This document shows, in pieces, positions 1 through 9,263 of a stretch of DNA of 64,000 nucleotides. The position numbers and the translations under genes were made by a program. This DNA is from Bacteroidales bacterium (lineage in GTDB: Bacteria; Bacteroidota; Bacteroidia; Bacteroidales; VadinHA17): contig JADKBK010000015.1 in assembly GCA_016715075.1 (NCBI GenBank), forward strand, positions 62,001-126,000, given 5' to 3'. The notes beneath the pieces are model-generated. The model was not told the DNA's origin, searched no databases, and saw nothing but the letters and a program-made list of their open reading frames with translations. Positions within the stretch are counted from its first letter, which is position 1; every line of letters begins with the position of its first letter.

Positions 1-1
1 A

Positions 2-1975
2 ATCAGCTACACTGAGATTCATATGGTACTTATCCTGATTAATGGAGCATTCAATTTTTGCATCCTGATAATTATATCCGTTAAATAAGACAGAATCAAC
101 CAAAACTACTCCCTCAGCATCGATAGCCTTTCTTTTTATCCCGGATCCTGTAAATTCTGCTGACCCCGTTATTGAGCCCACCATCTGGTTATTCAATATT
201 TTTCCGATATTCAGATTTCTGAACAAAGATTTGAAGGCAAACCTGTCACGCCTTGTGTCAAATGATCCCTGCAGCTCTATCTTGCCAAGGTCACTTAGCA
301 CATTAAGGCTAAAATGAGGCGATATAAGGGTATCAGCGATTGTGCCTTCAAATGACAAATTCTTAAAATCAGGAATGGAAATATCCGACTGAAAATCCTT
401 AAGTATATTCTTAAGGCTTGAGCAATTGATATTGTTTACATTAATCTTTAGATCACAGATCGCCATCTGTGGTGAAAAAACATTATCTATTGTTCCCTTA
501 AGCGAGATGTCTGTCAAACCAGTCCGCGAAGCGGTAAAATCAGGTATACTGATACGGGAACCTTCAAGTTGTATCTCCCCGTTGATGAGAACAGCTTGAT
601 CAGCAAGAGTTTTGTAAGCCGCATTTTTCTGAAAATCCGGCTTAAAGTAAAAAATATCAGTTGCGGAAATACTTGTTCCGCTTACTTTCACACTTACTTT
701 GCCTGTTGAAGCAGGATCGTCAAGTATTTCAAATAAATTCCCTGCAGCAGAACCGATAAGATTAAGTTTACTATTGGCACTGTTAACTGAGAGATCAATT
801 CTTGTTTCTCCCGAAAGAGAAGCTATGCTGCCAGTCATTTCCCTTATAGAAAAACTGTTACCGAGATCAAATTTCATGGTTTGCAGCTCAGCATTTACGA
901 CAGCACTGTCGATCCGGATTCCCGAAAGGCTCATATTCAGACCAAGAACACTGAATCCTGACAACGGATTGTAATCAGCAGTATCAGAATATTTAGCCAT
1001 GCTGACTGATACTTCCTCCAGATTTATTGCATCACCGCGGATGGTCCATGGAAAAACAGCTGAAGATTTAATTTCATCATTTGCAGGACTGGTTGAGGGG
1101 TTATCAGTATGGAGAGCAATACTCGTATGGGAAAAAGAGACCTTTGTAAAATCTATTTTCTTCTTATTTATATCGGTACCACCTGCCTTGATTTTTATCT
1201 CTCCTGCAAGAAGATCCAGTTTTAATTTATTTACAGGATCATCAAAGACAAAGTTTATATTGCCTGCATTTAGTTCTTCAAGCCCAATATTCCAGGGTAA
1301 CTCTGAATCAGTTGTATCCCTCTCAGTACTCATTTTCAAAGTTATACTCCCTGTCAATCCTTCAACCTCCAGTGAACGGGCAATAATTATTTTCTCGGTC
1401 AGCGACATTTTCTTTGCCTCAACCCTTATCCTTTTTACATCCTGATTTATAAAAATACCGCCAACCGAATCAACCATTCTGAAATGCAGATCTGAAATCC
1501 CTGCTTCCCTGATTGAGATCTCCCAGGGGCTATTTTGATTATCCTCTTCAACAGGGTTCACGGAAGTCGCAGCAATATCTTCATTGGAAAAAGCATCAAC
1601 GATATTCAGCTGCTCCCTTTCGTTATTTCTTATAAATCTGATCCGTGCCTTTTCAAGTTCTACAGAAGTCAGTATAAGCCTTTTTTTCAGAAGCGACAGA
1701 GTTTTGAATCCGGCCTGAACACTACCGGCAAATACTATTGTATCTCCTCCTCTGCCGCTGATAATAACTTCCTCCACTGAAACCGAACCCGGGAATATTT
1801 TGGTAACTGAGCCTATCTGCACCGGAAGCCGGGAAGAAATAAAAATACTGTTAACCTTTTGAGTCAGGAAACTACGTGAGAAAGGAAGATTTATTATTAT
1901 GAAAGTCAGTAACAGCAATCCGATCAGAGCTATCAGGAAAACCAGGAATGCTTTTTTAATTCGGCTGATCCTCAT
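2..1975 (-). CDS. TamB/AsmA-like envelope protein, N-terminal part (gene runs off the window)
   Basis: On the minus strand 658 codons are open from an ATG at 1975 down to the window edge with no stop, so the 3' part lies outside. Seen: a basic start (MRISRIKK) followed by about 18 hydrophobic residues forming a membrane anchor, the phrase SRLPVQIGSV near residue 48, then long beta-strand-like sequence with no catalytic motif. This is the layout of the AsmA/TamB class, periplasm-spanning proteins that help move lipids or outer membrane proteins. Family knowledge: TamB of this phylum is usually well over 1,000 residues, so perhaps half is visible. The call rests on the N-terminus and general character; another AsmA-like subtype is the alternative. 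A second protein of similar style (DUF748) lies at 14541. Confidence 0.72.
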   Translation of the reverse strand, partial: MRISRIKKAFLVFLIALIGLLLLTFIIINLPFSRSFLTQKVNSIFISSRLPVQIGSVTKIFPGSVSVEEVIISGRGGDTIVFAGSVQAGFKTLSLLKKRLILTSVELEKARIRFIRNNEREQLNIVDAFSNEDIAATSVNPVEEDNQNSPWEISIREAGISDLHFRMVDSVGGIFINQDVKRIRVEAKKMSLTEKIIIARSLEVEGLTGSITLKMSTERDTTDSELPWNIGLEELNAGNINFVFDDPVNKLKLDLLAGEIKIKAGGTDINKKKIDFTKVSFSHTSIALHTDNPSTSPANDEIKSSAVFPWTIRGDAINLEEVSVSMAKYSDTADYNPLSGFSVLGLNMSLSGIRIDSAVVNAELQTMKFDLGNSFSIREMTGSIASLSGETRIDLSVNSANSKLNLIGSAAGNLFEILDDPASTGKVSVKVSGTSISATDIFYFKPDFQKNAAYKTLADQAVLINGEIQLEGSRISIPDFTASRTGLTDISLKGTIDNVFSPQMAICDLKINVNNINCSSLKNILKDFQSDISIPDFKNLSFEGTIADTLISPHFSLNVLSDLGKIELQGSFDTRRDRFAFKSLFRNLNIGKILNNQMVGSITGSAEFTGSGIKRKAIDAEGVVLVDSVLFNGYNYQDAKIECSINQDKYHMNLSVAD

Positions 1976-2149
1976 TAAAGGGGATGTTTCTGCGAAAGTA
2001 CGAATAATTATTGTTGCTTAGTTTTTAGACTCCTGCTTGAGAAAATATGACATGCATCCTAAAGTGATGAAACTTATTCATAGGCATTTTAAAATTCAGT
2101 CCATTTGCGGAAGGCAAAGGCGGTTACTTTCCATAGATTGGTATTGTCG

Positions 2150-2180
2150 TTTGAAGCTATGATGAAAATTTGTATTTTTA
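2150..2180 (+). promoter_or_regulatory. Probable Bacteroidota promoter of the Nudix gene
   Basis: TTTG at 2150-2153, a 19-base spacer, then TATTTTTA at 2173-2180, one mismatch from the phylum consensus TAnnTTTG. The box ends 5 bases before the ATG at 2186, so transcription would start at or next to the start codon (a leaderless or near-leaderless message). Inferred by pattern only. Confidence 0.4.
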
Positions 2181-2185
2181 GCCTT

Positions 2186-2599
2186 ATGAAAGAGATAGCA
2201 GCAATAATCCTGGAGAATGACAAAGGTGAATTTTTACTTGCCCTCCGTGATAACAAACCATCGATCCCATTCCCAAATCACTGGGACCTCATCGGCGGCC
2301 ATGTTGAGGAGGGAGAAACACCTGAGGAGGCCCTTATAAGGGAGGTAAAGGAGGAACTTGATATCGATATCAGGGAATACACTTTTTATAAGAAGTTTGA
2401 ATGCCTCACCGGTGATGCTTATGATAACATAAAATATATCTATACAGGGAAAATAAATATACCGATCGATGAGATTACTCTTTATGAGGGGCAAAGGGCT
2501 CAATATTTCACAAGGGAAGAGATAAGGGACCTGAAATTTGCCAACATTATAAAATCAATTGTGATGGATTATATAAACCATTCTTTATCTGATAAATAA
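2186..2599 (+). CDS. Nudix hydrolase
   Basis: A 137-residue cytosolic Nudix hydrolase, a family that cleaves nucleoside diphosphates linked to another group. The Nudix box is visible around residues 35-57: GGHVEEGE, then seven residues, then REVKEELDI. It matches GX5EX7REUXEEXGU except that the usual glycine near the end is aspartate. The frame is open further upstream (from 2105), but that extension is unlike the family, while the ATG at 2186 gives the normal MKEIAAIILENDKGEFLLALR beginning without the last residue; I therefore chose 2186. A promoter-like element sits directly in front. The substrate cannot be told from sequence; the short length fits a general NUDIX house-cleaning or sugar-nucleotide enzyme. 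Confidence 0.88.
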   Translation: MKEIAAIILENDKGEFLLALRDNKPSIPFPNHWDLIGGHVEEGETPEEALIREVKEELDIDIREYTFYKKFECLTGDAYDNIKYIYTGKINIPIDEITLYEGQRAQYFTREEIRDLKFANIIKSIVMDYINHSLSDK

Positions 2600-2674
2600 T
2601 AACCTCCATAACAGAAGGCGCTGGCATTGAAAACATAAATTTATAAAGGCTGAATACTAAAACTCAAAAAATTA

Positions 2675-4962
2675 ATGAAATTATTTATCACGGTCGCCCT
2701 TATTCTTATACTATTCTCCTGCAAAACAGGAGAAAATAAACAGAAGTTGATGCCATCATCAGCATCTGATTTAAGGTTTTCAAATCTCGCAGTCACATGG
2801 GATGAAGCAATTCCTATCGGTAACGGGATGCTTGGAGCGCTCATCTGGGAAAAAGAGAAGAAGCTCAGGCTTTCGCTTGACAGGGCTGACCTGTGGGATC
2901 TGCGTCCTATGGAAAATCTTGACAGGCCGGAATGGAAATATTCCTGGGTAAAAGAACAATGGGAAAAAGATAACTATTCGGTTGTGCAGAACATGTTTGA
3001 TGCTCAGTACGACCGCAACCCTGCTCCATCCAAAATCCCGGGAGGAGCAATGGAATTTGATATCTCCGCCCTTGGGGAAACCGAATCTGTGGAACTGAAA
3101 CTGGAGAATGCCCTCTGTGTAATTAAATGGAAGAATGGAACAACTCTTGAAACATTTGTCAATGCTGAAAGCCCTGTAGGATGGTTCAGATTCACGGGCA
3201 AAGGAACTGCTCCTGAACCTGAATTTCTTCCTCCGGCCTATAATGTTGAAGCAGAGTCAGAAACCGACGATTCACATTCCGGACAGGACCTCAGACTGCT
3301 TGGTTATCCTGCAGGTGAATTAGTTAATGAAATAAACTCAACAACCTTCAATCAGAAAGGTTGGGGTGGATTTCAGTACCAGGTAAATGTAAGATGGAAG
3401 AAAAATGGAAATGCTACCGAAGGGTGCTGGAGTATAAGTTCAGATTATCCCGGTCAGGAAAAAGTACCACTGCTTCGGATGCAACTCTCTCAGCAATCAA
3501 AACGGGATATTCACAGGCAATAATCGACCATAGCAGCTGGTGGAAGAATTTCTGGTCACAATCCGGAATCTCATTGCCGGATTCTGTTCTTCAGAAGCAG
3601 TGGTATCTTGAGATGTACAAACTGGGATCTGCAACCGGAAACGGAGCCCCTCCCATTTCGCTGCAGGCAGTCTGGACAGCTGATAACGGTAAGCTGCCGC
3701 CCTGGAAAGGAGATTTTCACAACGATCTGAATACCCAGCTGAGCTACTGGCCATCCTACAGTTCGAATCATCTTGTCCAGGAGAGCGGATTCATAAGCTG
3801 GCTTGAAAAGAACAAACCTGAATTTGAAAAATATACAAGGCAGTATTTCGGTGTTTCCGGTCTCAATGTCCCTGGAGTTGCAACTCTCACAGGACAGCCA
3901 ATGGGTGGCTGGATACAATACTCATTCGGGCCTACTGTATCTGCCTGGCTTGCCCACCATTTTTACCTTCACTGGAGATATTCAATGGACAGGGAATTTC
4001 TTGAAAAAGAAGCTTATCCATGGATAAAGGAGGTGGCCCAATATCTTGAGGAATTATCTGTAACTGATAGTAAGGGGTTAAGAAAACTGCCCCTTAGCTC
4101 CAGTCCTGAAATATATAATAACTCAAGGGAAGCATGGTTTACAGAGATGACCAATTTCGATCTGGGACTTGTAAGATGGACATTCGACAAGGCAGCTGAA
4201 CTCGCAGCTGAAATGGGAAAGGCCGAAGAGTCACAACACTGGAAGACAATTTTATCACAGTGGCCTGTGTTTGACATTGATCCTGAATCAGGCTTTACCT
4301 ATGTCAGGGGAAAACCTTATAATGAATCACACAGGCATTTTTCTCACCTCATAGCTTTCCATCCTCTCGGGCTTGTTGATATGTCACACGGGGAAGCGGA
4401 TCAGAAAATCATCAGTTCAACAATAGCAACTCTCGACAGGATCGGACCTGACTGGTGGTGCGGATATTCATACAGCTGGCTTGGAAATATCAAAGCCAGG
4501 GCTTTTGATGGTAAAGGCGCCGCCGAAGCCCTGAAAATCTTTTCTGAGGATTTCTGTCTCAGGAACAGCTTCCATGTAAACGGGGATCAGTCGGGCACAG
4601 GTAAATCAAAATTCACCTATCGTCCTTTTACACTTGAAGGTAATTTTGCTTTTGCTTCAGGCATACAGGAGATGCTGATCCAGAGCCATACCGGAGTCGT
4701 AAGAATATTCCCGGCTATTCCTGATGAATGGAAAGACGCAGCATTCACAACTTTAAGGACCGAAGGGGCTTTCCTGGTATCCGCAAATATGGAAAAGGGA
4801 GAGATAACTTTAATTGATATTCTTTCTGAGAAAGGTGGCGAGTTGAAAATATTGAATCCTTTCAGGAACAATGATTTCAATTGTTCAGCTCCCTATACAT
4901 TAAATGACAATATTCTGGCTGTTCATACTCAGCCCGGACAAAAAATCCGGATGAAGAAATAA
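2675..4962 (+). CDS. GH95-like secreted glycoside hydrolase (frame broken near 3459-3463)
   Basis: About 762 residues if the break is repaired. The first part (2675-3523 as read) has a lipoprotein-type signal peptide (LILFSCKTG) and the GH95 N-terminal domain (GNGMLGALIWEKE). The second part, in another frame from about 3460, has the (alpha/alpha)6 catalytic domain, including NDLNTQLSYWP and HRHFSHLIAFHP, both typical of GH95. The two parts join if the five-A run at 3459-3463 had one more A. Family knowledge: GH95 enzymes act on alpha-L-fucosides or L-galactosides. Here the usual GWVAHHNTD segment is replaced by a GLNVPGVATLTG stretch, so the substrate may differ. A gene for GH97 follows. Family confidence is good; activity is unknown. 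Confidence 0.75.
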
Positions 4963-4967
4963 ACAAT

Positions 4968-4996
4968 TTTGATATTTACCGTATTGACTAACTTTG
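4968..4996 (+). promoter_or_regulatory. Bacteroidota promoter of the GH97-MPI operon
   Basis: TTTG at 4968-4971, a 17-base spacer and a perfect TAACTTTG (TAnnTTTG) at 4989-4996. Predicted transcription start is near 5003, giving a leader of about 113 bases before the chosen ATG at 5116. Confidence 0.6.
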
Positions 4997-5029
4997 TCTG
5001 AAATATTAATCTGCAAATTACTGGTGTAA

Positions 5030-5068
5030 CCTGGTGCCTTTGTGTCCCTTAGATCTTTTGCCACCAGG
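5030..5068 (+). promoter_or_regulatory. Inverted repeat in the GH97 leader
   Basis: CCTGGTG at 5030-5036 pairs perfectly with CACCAGG at 5062-5068. The loop contains CCTTTGTGTCCCTT, which resembles the dispersed CTTTGCG/CTTTGTG repeats elsewhere in the window. It may be a remnant of that repeat rather than a regulatory hairpin. Confidence 0.35.
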
Positions 5069-5115
5069 GCTCCATGACACAAAGTATCACCAGGAATAAT
5101 TTAAGTTTTATTAAT

Positions 5116-7074
5116 ATGAATAAAAATCCAAATATGTATAAGATTAAAAAATGCCTCATCTTTCTTATTGTATTGATTACTGTAAAGACAAATGGTCAGG
5201 ATACTACAGTTAAATCACCCGACAACAACATTACTGTAACTGTCAGCAACGCTGATAAACTGACCTGGTCGGTTACCTGGCGTGGCCGGAATATAGTCAA
5301 TCCATCTGCAATGGGATTCGAGCTGAAAGATGAGGAGGCAATGGCCGGAAACTTTATGATTATGGATCAGTCAGTCAAAAACTTCAATGAAACATGGCTT
5401 CCGGTTGTCAGATCAAAACATGCTGTGATAATCAACAATTATAATGAACTTAAGCTGATCTTACGTGAAAAATCAGGTCCGATGCGGCAGATGGAGTTGT
5501 CGGTAAGAGCGTATAATGACGGGGCAGCATTCAGGTATAAACTTTTTCGCAGTGCTAAAGTCGGAGAGAGACAGATTGTGAAAGAGCTCACATCATTCAA
5601 TATACCCGGTGATCCTAAGGCCTGGATCGTTGAGTATGGAGCTTATTCCACTTCTAATGAAGCTGAATTTTTTGAACATCCCCTTAGCTATCTTAATGAA
5701 AAATCGATTGCCGGGATGCCTATGCTGATGGAATACGGTAACAACTGCTGGGTTGCTGTTACTGAGGCTAAGATTGATAACTATGCTGCTTTTTATATCG
5801 GAACAAACGGAACGCCTGGCCAGCTTACAACAAAATTAGTCCCGGTACCAGGCGAACCTGAGAATGGTGTCAAGGTCAGATTTGATGATGAGGTTTATAC
5901 TCCGTGGCGTGTTCTTATGATAGGAGAATCGCCCGGAACTCTTATTGAATCTGAAATTATCCAGAACCTCAATGATCCATGTGCCATAACAGACCCTTCA
6001 TGGATCAGGCCGGGAATTAGTGCATGGGACCACTGGTGGAGCGGAGAGGTTAAGATGGAGATGCCCGTAATTAAACAGTACATAGATCTTGCTTCACAAA
6101 TGGGATGGCCGTATATGCTTGTCGACTGGCAATGGTATGGCAAATTCAACACGCCTGAAGCTGATATTACCAAATGGGCATCGCAGATCAGTATGCCTGA
6201 AATAATTGAGTATGCCCGGTCAAAAAATGTGAAGATCATCGTATGGCTCTATTCCAGCGATGTAAACAGGAACAGCGCCTATAAAGTTGCTTTCCCTCTC
6301 TATGAAAAATGGGGCATCGCAGGAATTAAAATTGACTTTATGGACCGCGACGATCAGCAGATGGTAAACTGGTACCACGATATAATCAAATGCGCTGCAG
6401 AAAATCATCTGATGGTAGACTTCCATGGTGCTTACAAACCAGACGGAATAATACGGACCTGGCCGAATATGATCACACGCGAAGGCTTAATGGGAAATGA
6501 ATACTACAAGTTCTCTGATAAGATGAGCCCTGAACATAATATCAAGCTTGCCTTTACCCGAATGCTGGCCGGACAGATGGATTATACTCCGGGAGCATTT
6601 CTTAACGTCACAAGGGACAAATACAAGCAGCAGACTCCCGCCGTTGTATGGAATACACGCGCAGCAGAGCTTTCGAAATTCGTAATTTATGAAAGCCCCC
6701 TGACGGTGGTATGTGATCATCCCGATTATATACTGAATAAACCGGGAGCCGACTTTCTCAAAATCGTACCGACAGTCTGGGATGATATTAAATTCCTTGG
6801 AGGTTATCCGGGCGATTATGTAGCAATAGCCAAACGCAGCGGAGAGAAATGGTTTATTGGCATCATGAACAATAGCGTCGGGAAGACCGTTAATCTCAAA
6901 CTCGACTTTCTGCCCGATGGCAATTATGATGCTGAGTTCTGGTCAGATACTAAAAAATCGGAAAAGGAACCGATGGACATTAATAAGTCGGTAAGGTCCG
7001 TCAAATCGGGAGAACAGGTAAAAGTAATCATGTCTGCCAACGGAGGGAGTGTCATAGTCCTGAAAAAGAGATGA
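5116..7074 (+). CDS. GH97 glycoside hydrolase, retaining alpha-galactosidase type
   Basis: A secreted GH97 enzyme of about 652 residues. Two in-frame ATGs (5116, 5134) precede a signal peptide (KKCLIFLIVLITVKTNGQ); an upstream ATG at 5074 adds an unlikely extension. The N-terminal beta-sandwich begins VKSPDNNITVTVS and the TIM barrel carries WDHWW, GIKIDFMDRDDQ, MVDFHGAYKP and TREGLMGNE. Asp407 (in IKIDFMD) and Glu462 (in GNE) are 55 residues apart, the same spacing I recall for the nucleophile and acid/base of the retaining alpha-galactosidase BtGH97b; inverting SusB-type enzymes lack this Asp. So alpha-galactosidase is favoured over alpha-glucosidase. The stop overlaps the next start (ATGA), indicating co-translation with the isomerase gene. 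Confidence 0.88.
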   Translation: MNKNPNMYKIKKCLIFLIVLITVKTNGQDTTVKSPDNNITVTVSNADKLTWSVTWRGRNIVNPSAMGFELKDEEAMAGNFMIMDQSVKNFNETWLPVVRSKHAVIINNYNELKLILREKSGPMRQMELSVRAYNDGAAFRYKLFRSAKVGERQIVKELTSFNIPGDPKAWIVEYGAYSTSNEAEFFEHPLSYLNEKSIAGMPMLMEYGNNCWVAVTEAKIDNYAAFYIGTNGTPGQLTTKLVPVPGEPENGVKVRFDDEVYTPWRVLMIGESPGTLIESEIIQNLNDPCAITDPSWIRPGISAWDHWWSGEVKMEMPVIKQYIDLASQMGWPYMLVDWQWYGKFNTPEADITKWASQISMPEIIEYARSKNVKIIVWLYSSDVNRNSAYKVAFPLYEKWGIAGIKIDFMDRDDQQMVNWYHDIIKCAAENHLMVDFHGAYKPDGIIRTWPNMITREGLMGNEYYKFSDKMSPEHNIKLAFTRMLAGQMDYTPGAFLNVTRDKYKQQTPAVVWNTRAAELSKFVIYESPLTVVCDHPDYILNKPGADFLKIVPTVWDDIKFLGGYPGDYVAIAKRSGEKWFIGIMNNSVGKTVNLKLDFLPDGNYDAEFWSDTKKSEKEPMDINKSVRSVKSGEQVKVIMSANGGSVIVLKKR

Positions 7075-8852
7075 GGAAAAATGAATTAAAGAAAGAGTGG
7101 AGAAAGACACAACAGTATCTTTTACCTGATAAAAAACCAAGCCCTTGCGCAGGCAGTTATGATATCTATCCGGCATTTATGCTGGAGGAAGAGCAGATCT
7201 TTTATGGATTTCATACCCTGACGGAGGAGATACTCAAACACAAAACCGTCATCATCGATGGTTATATAGGGGTATTCTATGAACAAATCTGCAAGGAAAT
7301 TGATACTATCCTGAAAAACTCAGGGATCAACACATCCTGGAGAAGCACATCGGATTTTCTTAAACCGGAAGCAGTTATAAATGAGATGATCTCTCCCTTC
7401 ACAGGAGGGGACGATCCTCTTTTCGGTAAACGCACAGACCTTAATATTGAAGATTTTTACGATGTTCAGGCGATGAGAAACGCAGAGCCGGATAAAGATG
7501 CAGATATAAGCTTCATAATCGGCCCCGGGGCAGCTATGTCAGGATGGAAAGGACTGCTGGCTTATATCGATCTTCCCAAGAATGAGATACAATTCCGTTC
7601 ACGTGCAGGAAGTGTGACAAATCTGGGTGCATCATCACCGGCTGATCCGAAAATGATGTACAAAAGGTTCTATTTTGTCGACTGGCCGGTATTGAACAGG
7701 CACAAGCAAAAAATCCTGCCTGAAACAGATCTGATTATTGACGGGCAAAGGGCTGATAATCCTGCCTGGATGAAGGGAGATCGACTGAGAAACTCACTCA
7801 GTTTAATGAGCCGGACTGTTTTCAGGGTACGTCCATGGTTTGAACCCGGAGTCTGGGGCGGTACATGGATAAAGGATCATATATCGGAACTGAACAGTGA
7901 TGTACCCAACTATGCCTGGTCCTTTGAGCTTATAGTACCCGAGAACGGACTTCTTCTGGAAAGCTCAGGAAGACTACTTGAAGTGTCTTTCGATAATCTG
8001 ATGTTCCAGGAGGGCTATGCCGTACTGGGGGAGTGCTGGGAGAGATTCAGGACCGATTTTCCAATCAGGTTTGACTTCCTTGACACTTTCAACGGAGGAA
8101 ATCTCTCGATCCAGGTTCATCCCCGGCCGGAGTATACTAAGGAACATTTCGGTGAAGATTTTACCCAGGAAGAGACTTACTACATTCTGGACTCAGGAGA
8201 AAAAGCTGCTGTATATCTTGGATTTCAGGATGATATTAATCCCTCAGAATTTAAAAGTGAACTTGAGAAAAGCAGCCGGGAAGCCAAACCTGTAGATATA
8301 GAAAGGTTTATACAGAAGCACAAAGCGTCAAAGCATGACCTGTTCCTGATACCATACGGTACTATTCACGGATCAGGGATCAATAATCTTGTACTTGAAA
8401 TAAGCTCCACTCCATATATCTTTACTTTTAAAATGTACGACTGGCTACGGCTGGATCTCGACGGCAACCCCAGGTCACTGAACATTGAAAGGGGAATGGA
8501 AAATCTCTGCTTCGACCGCAAGGGAGATTATGTAAAAGAAAAGCTGATCACAAAACCTGTTCTGCTCGATGAGGGCACAGACTGGAAGCTTTATCATTTG
8601 CCCACACATGAAAAGCACTTATATGATGTTCACCGTTTCCATTTTAAAAATGAGATTGATGTTATGACGGAGAATAAATGCCATGTGCTGAGCCTGGTAG
8701 AAGGAAGTTCCATTCTTGTTGAGACTGAAAACGGGATGTCGCAGCAGTTCAGCTATGCGGAAACTTTTGTCATACCGGCTGCTGCCGGAAGATACAGGAT
8801 CATAAACCAATCGCCGGGAGAAGCAATTGTGGTAAAGGCATTTGTAAAATAG
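7071..8852 (+). CDS. Class I mannose-6-phosphate isomerase, long form with N-terminal extension
   Basis: A 593-residue protein that should interconvert mannose-6-phosphate and fructose-6-phosphate in the cytosol. The C-terminal cupin part has the zinc-site motifs of type I phosphomannose isomerases: SIQVHPRPEY near residue 348, QEETYYIL and PYGTIHGSGINN near residue 428, plus RPWFEPGVWGGTW near residue 255. Classical bacterial ManA is about 320-400 residues. The first 230 or so residues are extra and include VIIDGYIGVFYEQI, which resembles the core strand of kinase-like P-loop folds, although no Walker A motif is present. The start overlaps the GH97 stop by 4 bases, so sugar release and phospho-sugar handling appear coupled. 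Confidence 0.85.
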   Translation: MRKNELKKEWRKTQQYLLPDKKPSPCAGSYDIYPAFMLEEEQIFYGFHTLTEEILKHKTVIIDGYIGVFYEQICKEIDTILKNSGINTSWRSTSDFLKPEAVINEMISPFTGGDDPLFGKRTDLNIEDFYDVQAMRNAEPDKDADISFIIGPGAAMSGWKGLLAYIDLPKNEIQFRSRAGSVTNLGASSPADPKMMYKRFYFVDWPVLNRHKQKILPETDLIIDGQRADNPAWMKGDRLRNSLSLMSRTVFRVRPWFEPGVWGGTWIKDHISELNSDVPNYAWSFELIVPENGLLLESSGRLLEVSFDNLMFQEGYAVLGECWERFRTDFPIRFDFLDTFNGGNLSIQVHPRPEYTKEHFGEDFTQEETYYILDSGEKAAVYLGFQDDINPSEFKSELEKSSREAKPVDIERFIQKHKASKHDLFLIPYGTIHGSGINNLVLEISSTPYIFTFKMYDWLRLDLDGNPRSLNIERGMENLCFDRKGDYVKEKLITKPVLLDEGTDWKLYHLPTHEKHLYDVHRFHFKNEIDVMTENKCHVLSLVEGSSILVETENGMSQQFSYAETFVIPAAAGRYRIINQSPGEAIVVKAFVK

Positions 8853-8854
8853 TT

Positions 8855-9081
8855 CTCGTCGTTGGCGCCGACCCGATAGCAATCAGGATGTAAAAAGTGC
8901 CGGAAATTATGATTGGAAGATTTTTGGCACGGATTACAAATCCGCGCCAGCGAGGAACGACAGTTAATCAGATATTTATAAAGTAAAACGGAATCTTGTG
9001 CTGGCGCCGATTTGCAATCGGTGCCAAAAGTTATGATCAGAGGATTATTGGCACGGATTACAAATCCGCGCCAGCGAGGAA
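8855..9081. repeat. REP-like palindromic repeats, three hairpins in two tandem units
   Basis: Three 23-base hairpins of one family: 8926-8948 and 9050-9072 (GGCACGGATT-ACA-AATCCGCGCC) and 9003-9025 (GGCGCCGATT-TGC-AATCGGTGCC), each pairing 9 or 10 of 10 bases. The first and third lie in a direct repeat of about 60 bases (8897-8957 against 9021-9081) that ends GCGCCAGCGAGGAA. The form resembles REP elements of the kind moved by REP-associated tyrosine transposases; no such gene is in the window. Confidence 0.65.
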
Positions 9082-9222
9082 AAGCCTTTTTAACCGCAAA
9101 GCACGCCAAGGATAACGCAAAGCACGCAAAGATAAAACATTGACAATATGATCTTTGCGAACTTTGCGCGATAACTTTGCGACCTTTGCGGTTATTGGAT
9201 TTGTACTTTTTCGGCAGCCCCA
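9080..9222. repeat. MITE-like element, CGCAAAG family, copy 1
   Basis: Begins CCTTTTTAACCGCAAAGCACGC and ends CTTTGCGGTTATTGG followed by ACTTTTTCGGCAGCC. The outer parts are inverted (AACCGCAAAG against CTTTGCGGTT) and the interior is packed with CGCAAAG and its complement. It matches the better-preserved copy at 22856-23009, including the TTATTGGATTT segment and the outer CTTTTTC.. end. No coding content. Confidence 0.6.
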
Positions 9223-9263
9223 GCAATGATTTAGAGTTAAGATGTTAAAATATCAGTCAAAAT

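Noticed and set aside
699..1780. Three plus-strand frames of 81-148 codons (699-974, 999-1445, 1535-1780)
   Set aside because: They run opposite a long continuous minus-strand gene with a membrane anchor and envelope-protein character; their translations look like shadows.
3455..3470. Programmed -1 frameshift in the GH95-like gene
   Set aside because: The A run has five bases, short of the usual A AAA AAG site, and no stimulatory hairpin was seen. An indel in the sequence is simpler given four similar cases.
8753..9226. A 157-codon minus-strand frame
   Set aside because: It runs across the REP hairpins and the MITE copy, and overlaps the end of the isomerase gene; its composition reflects the repeats.
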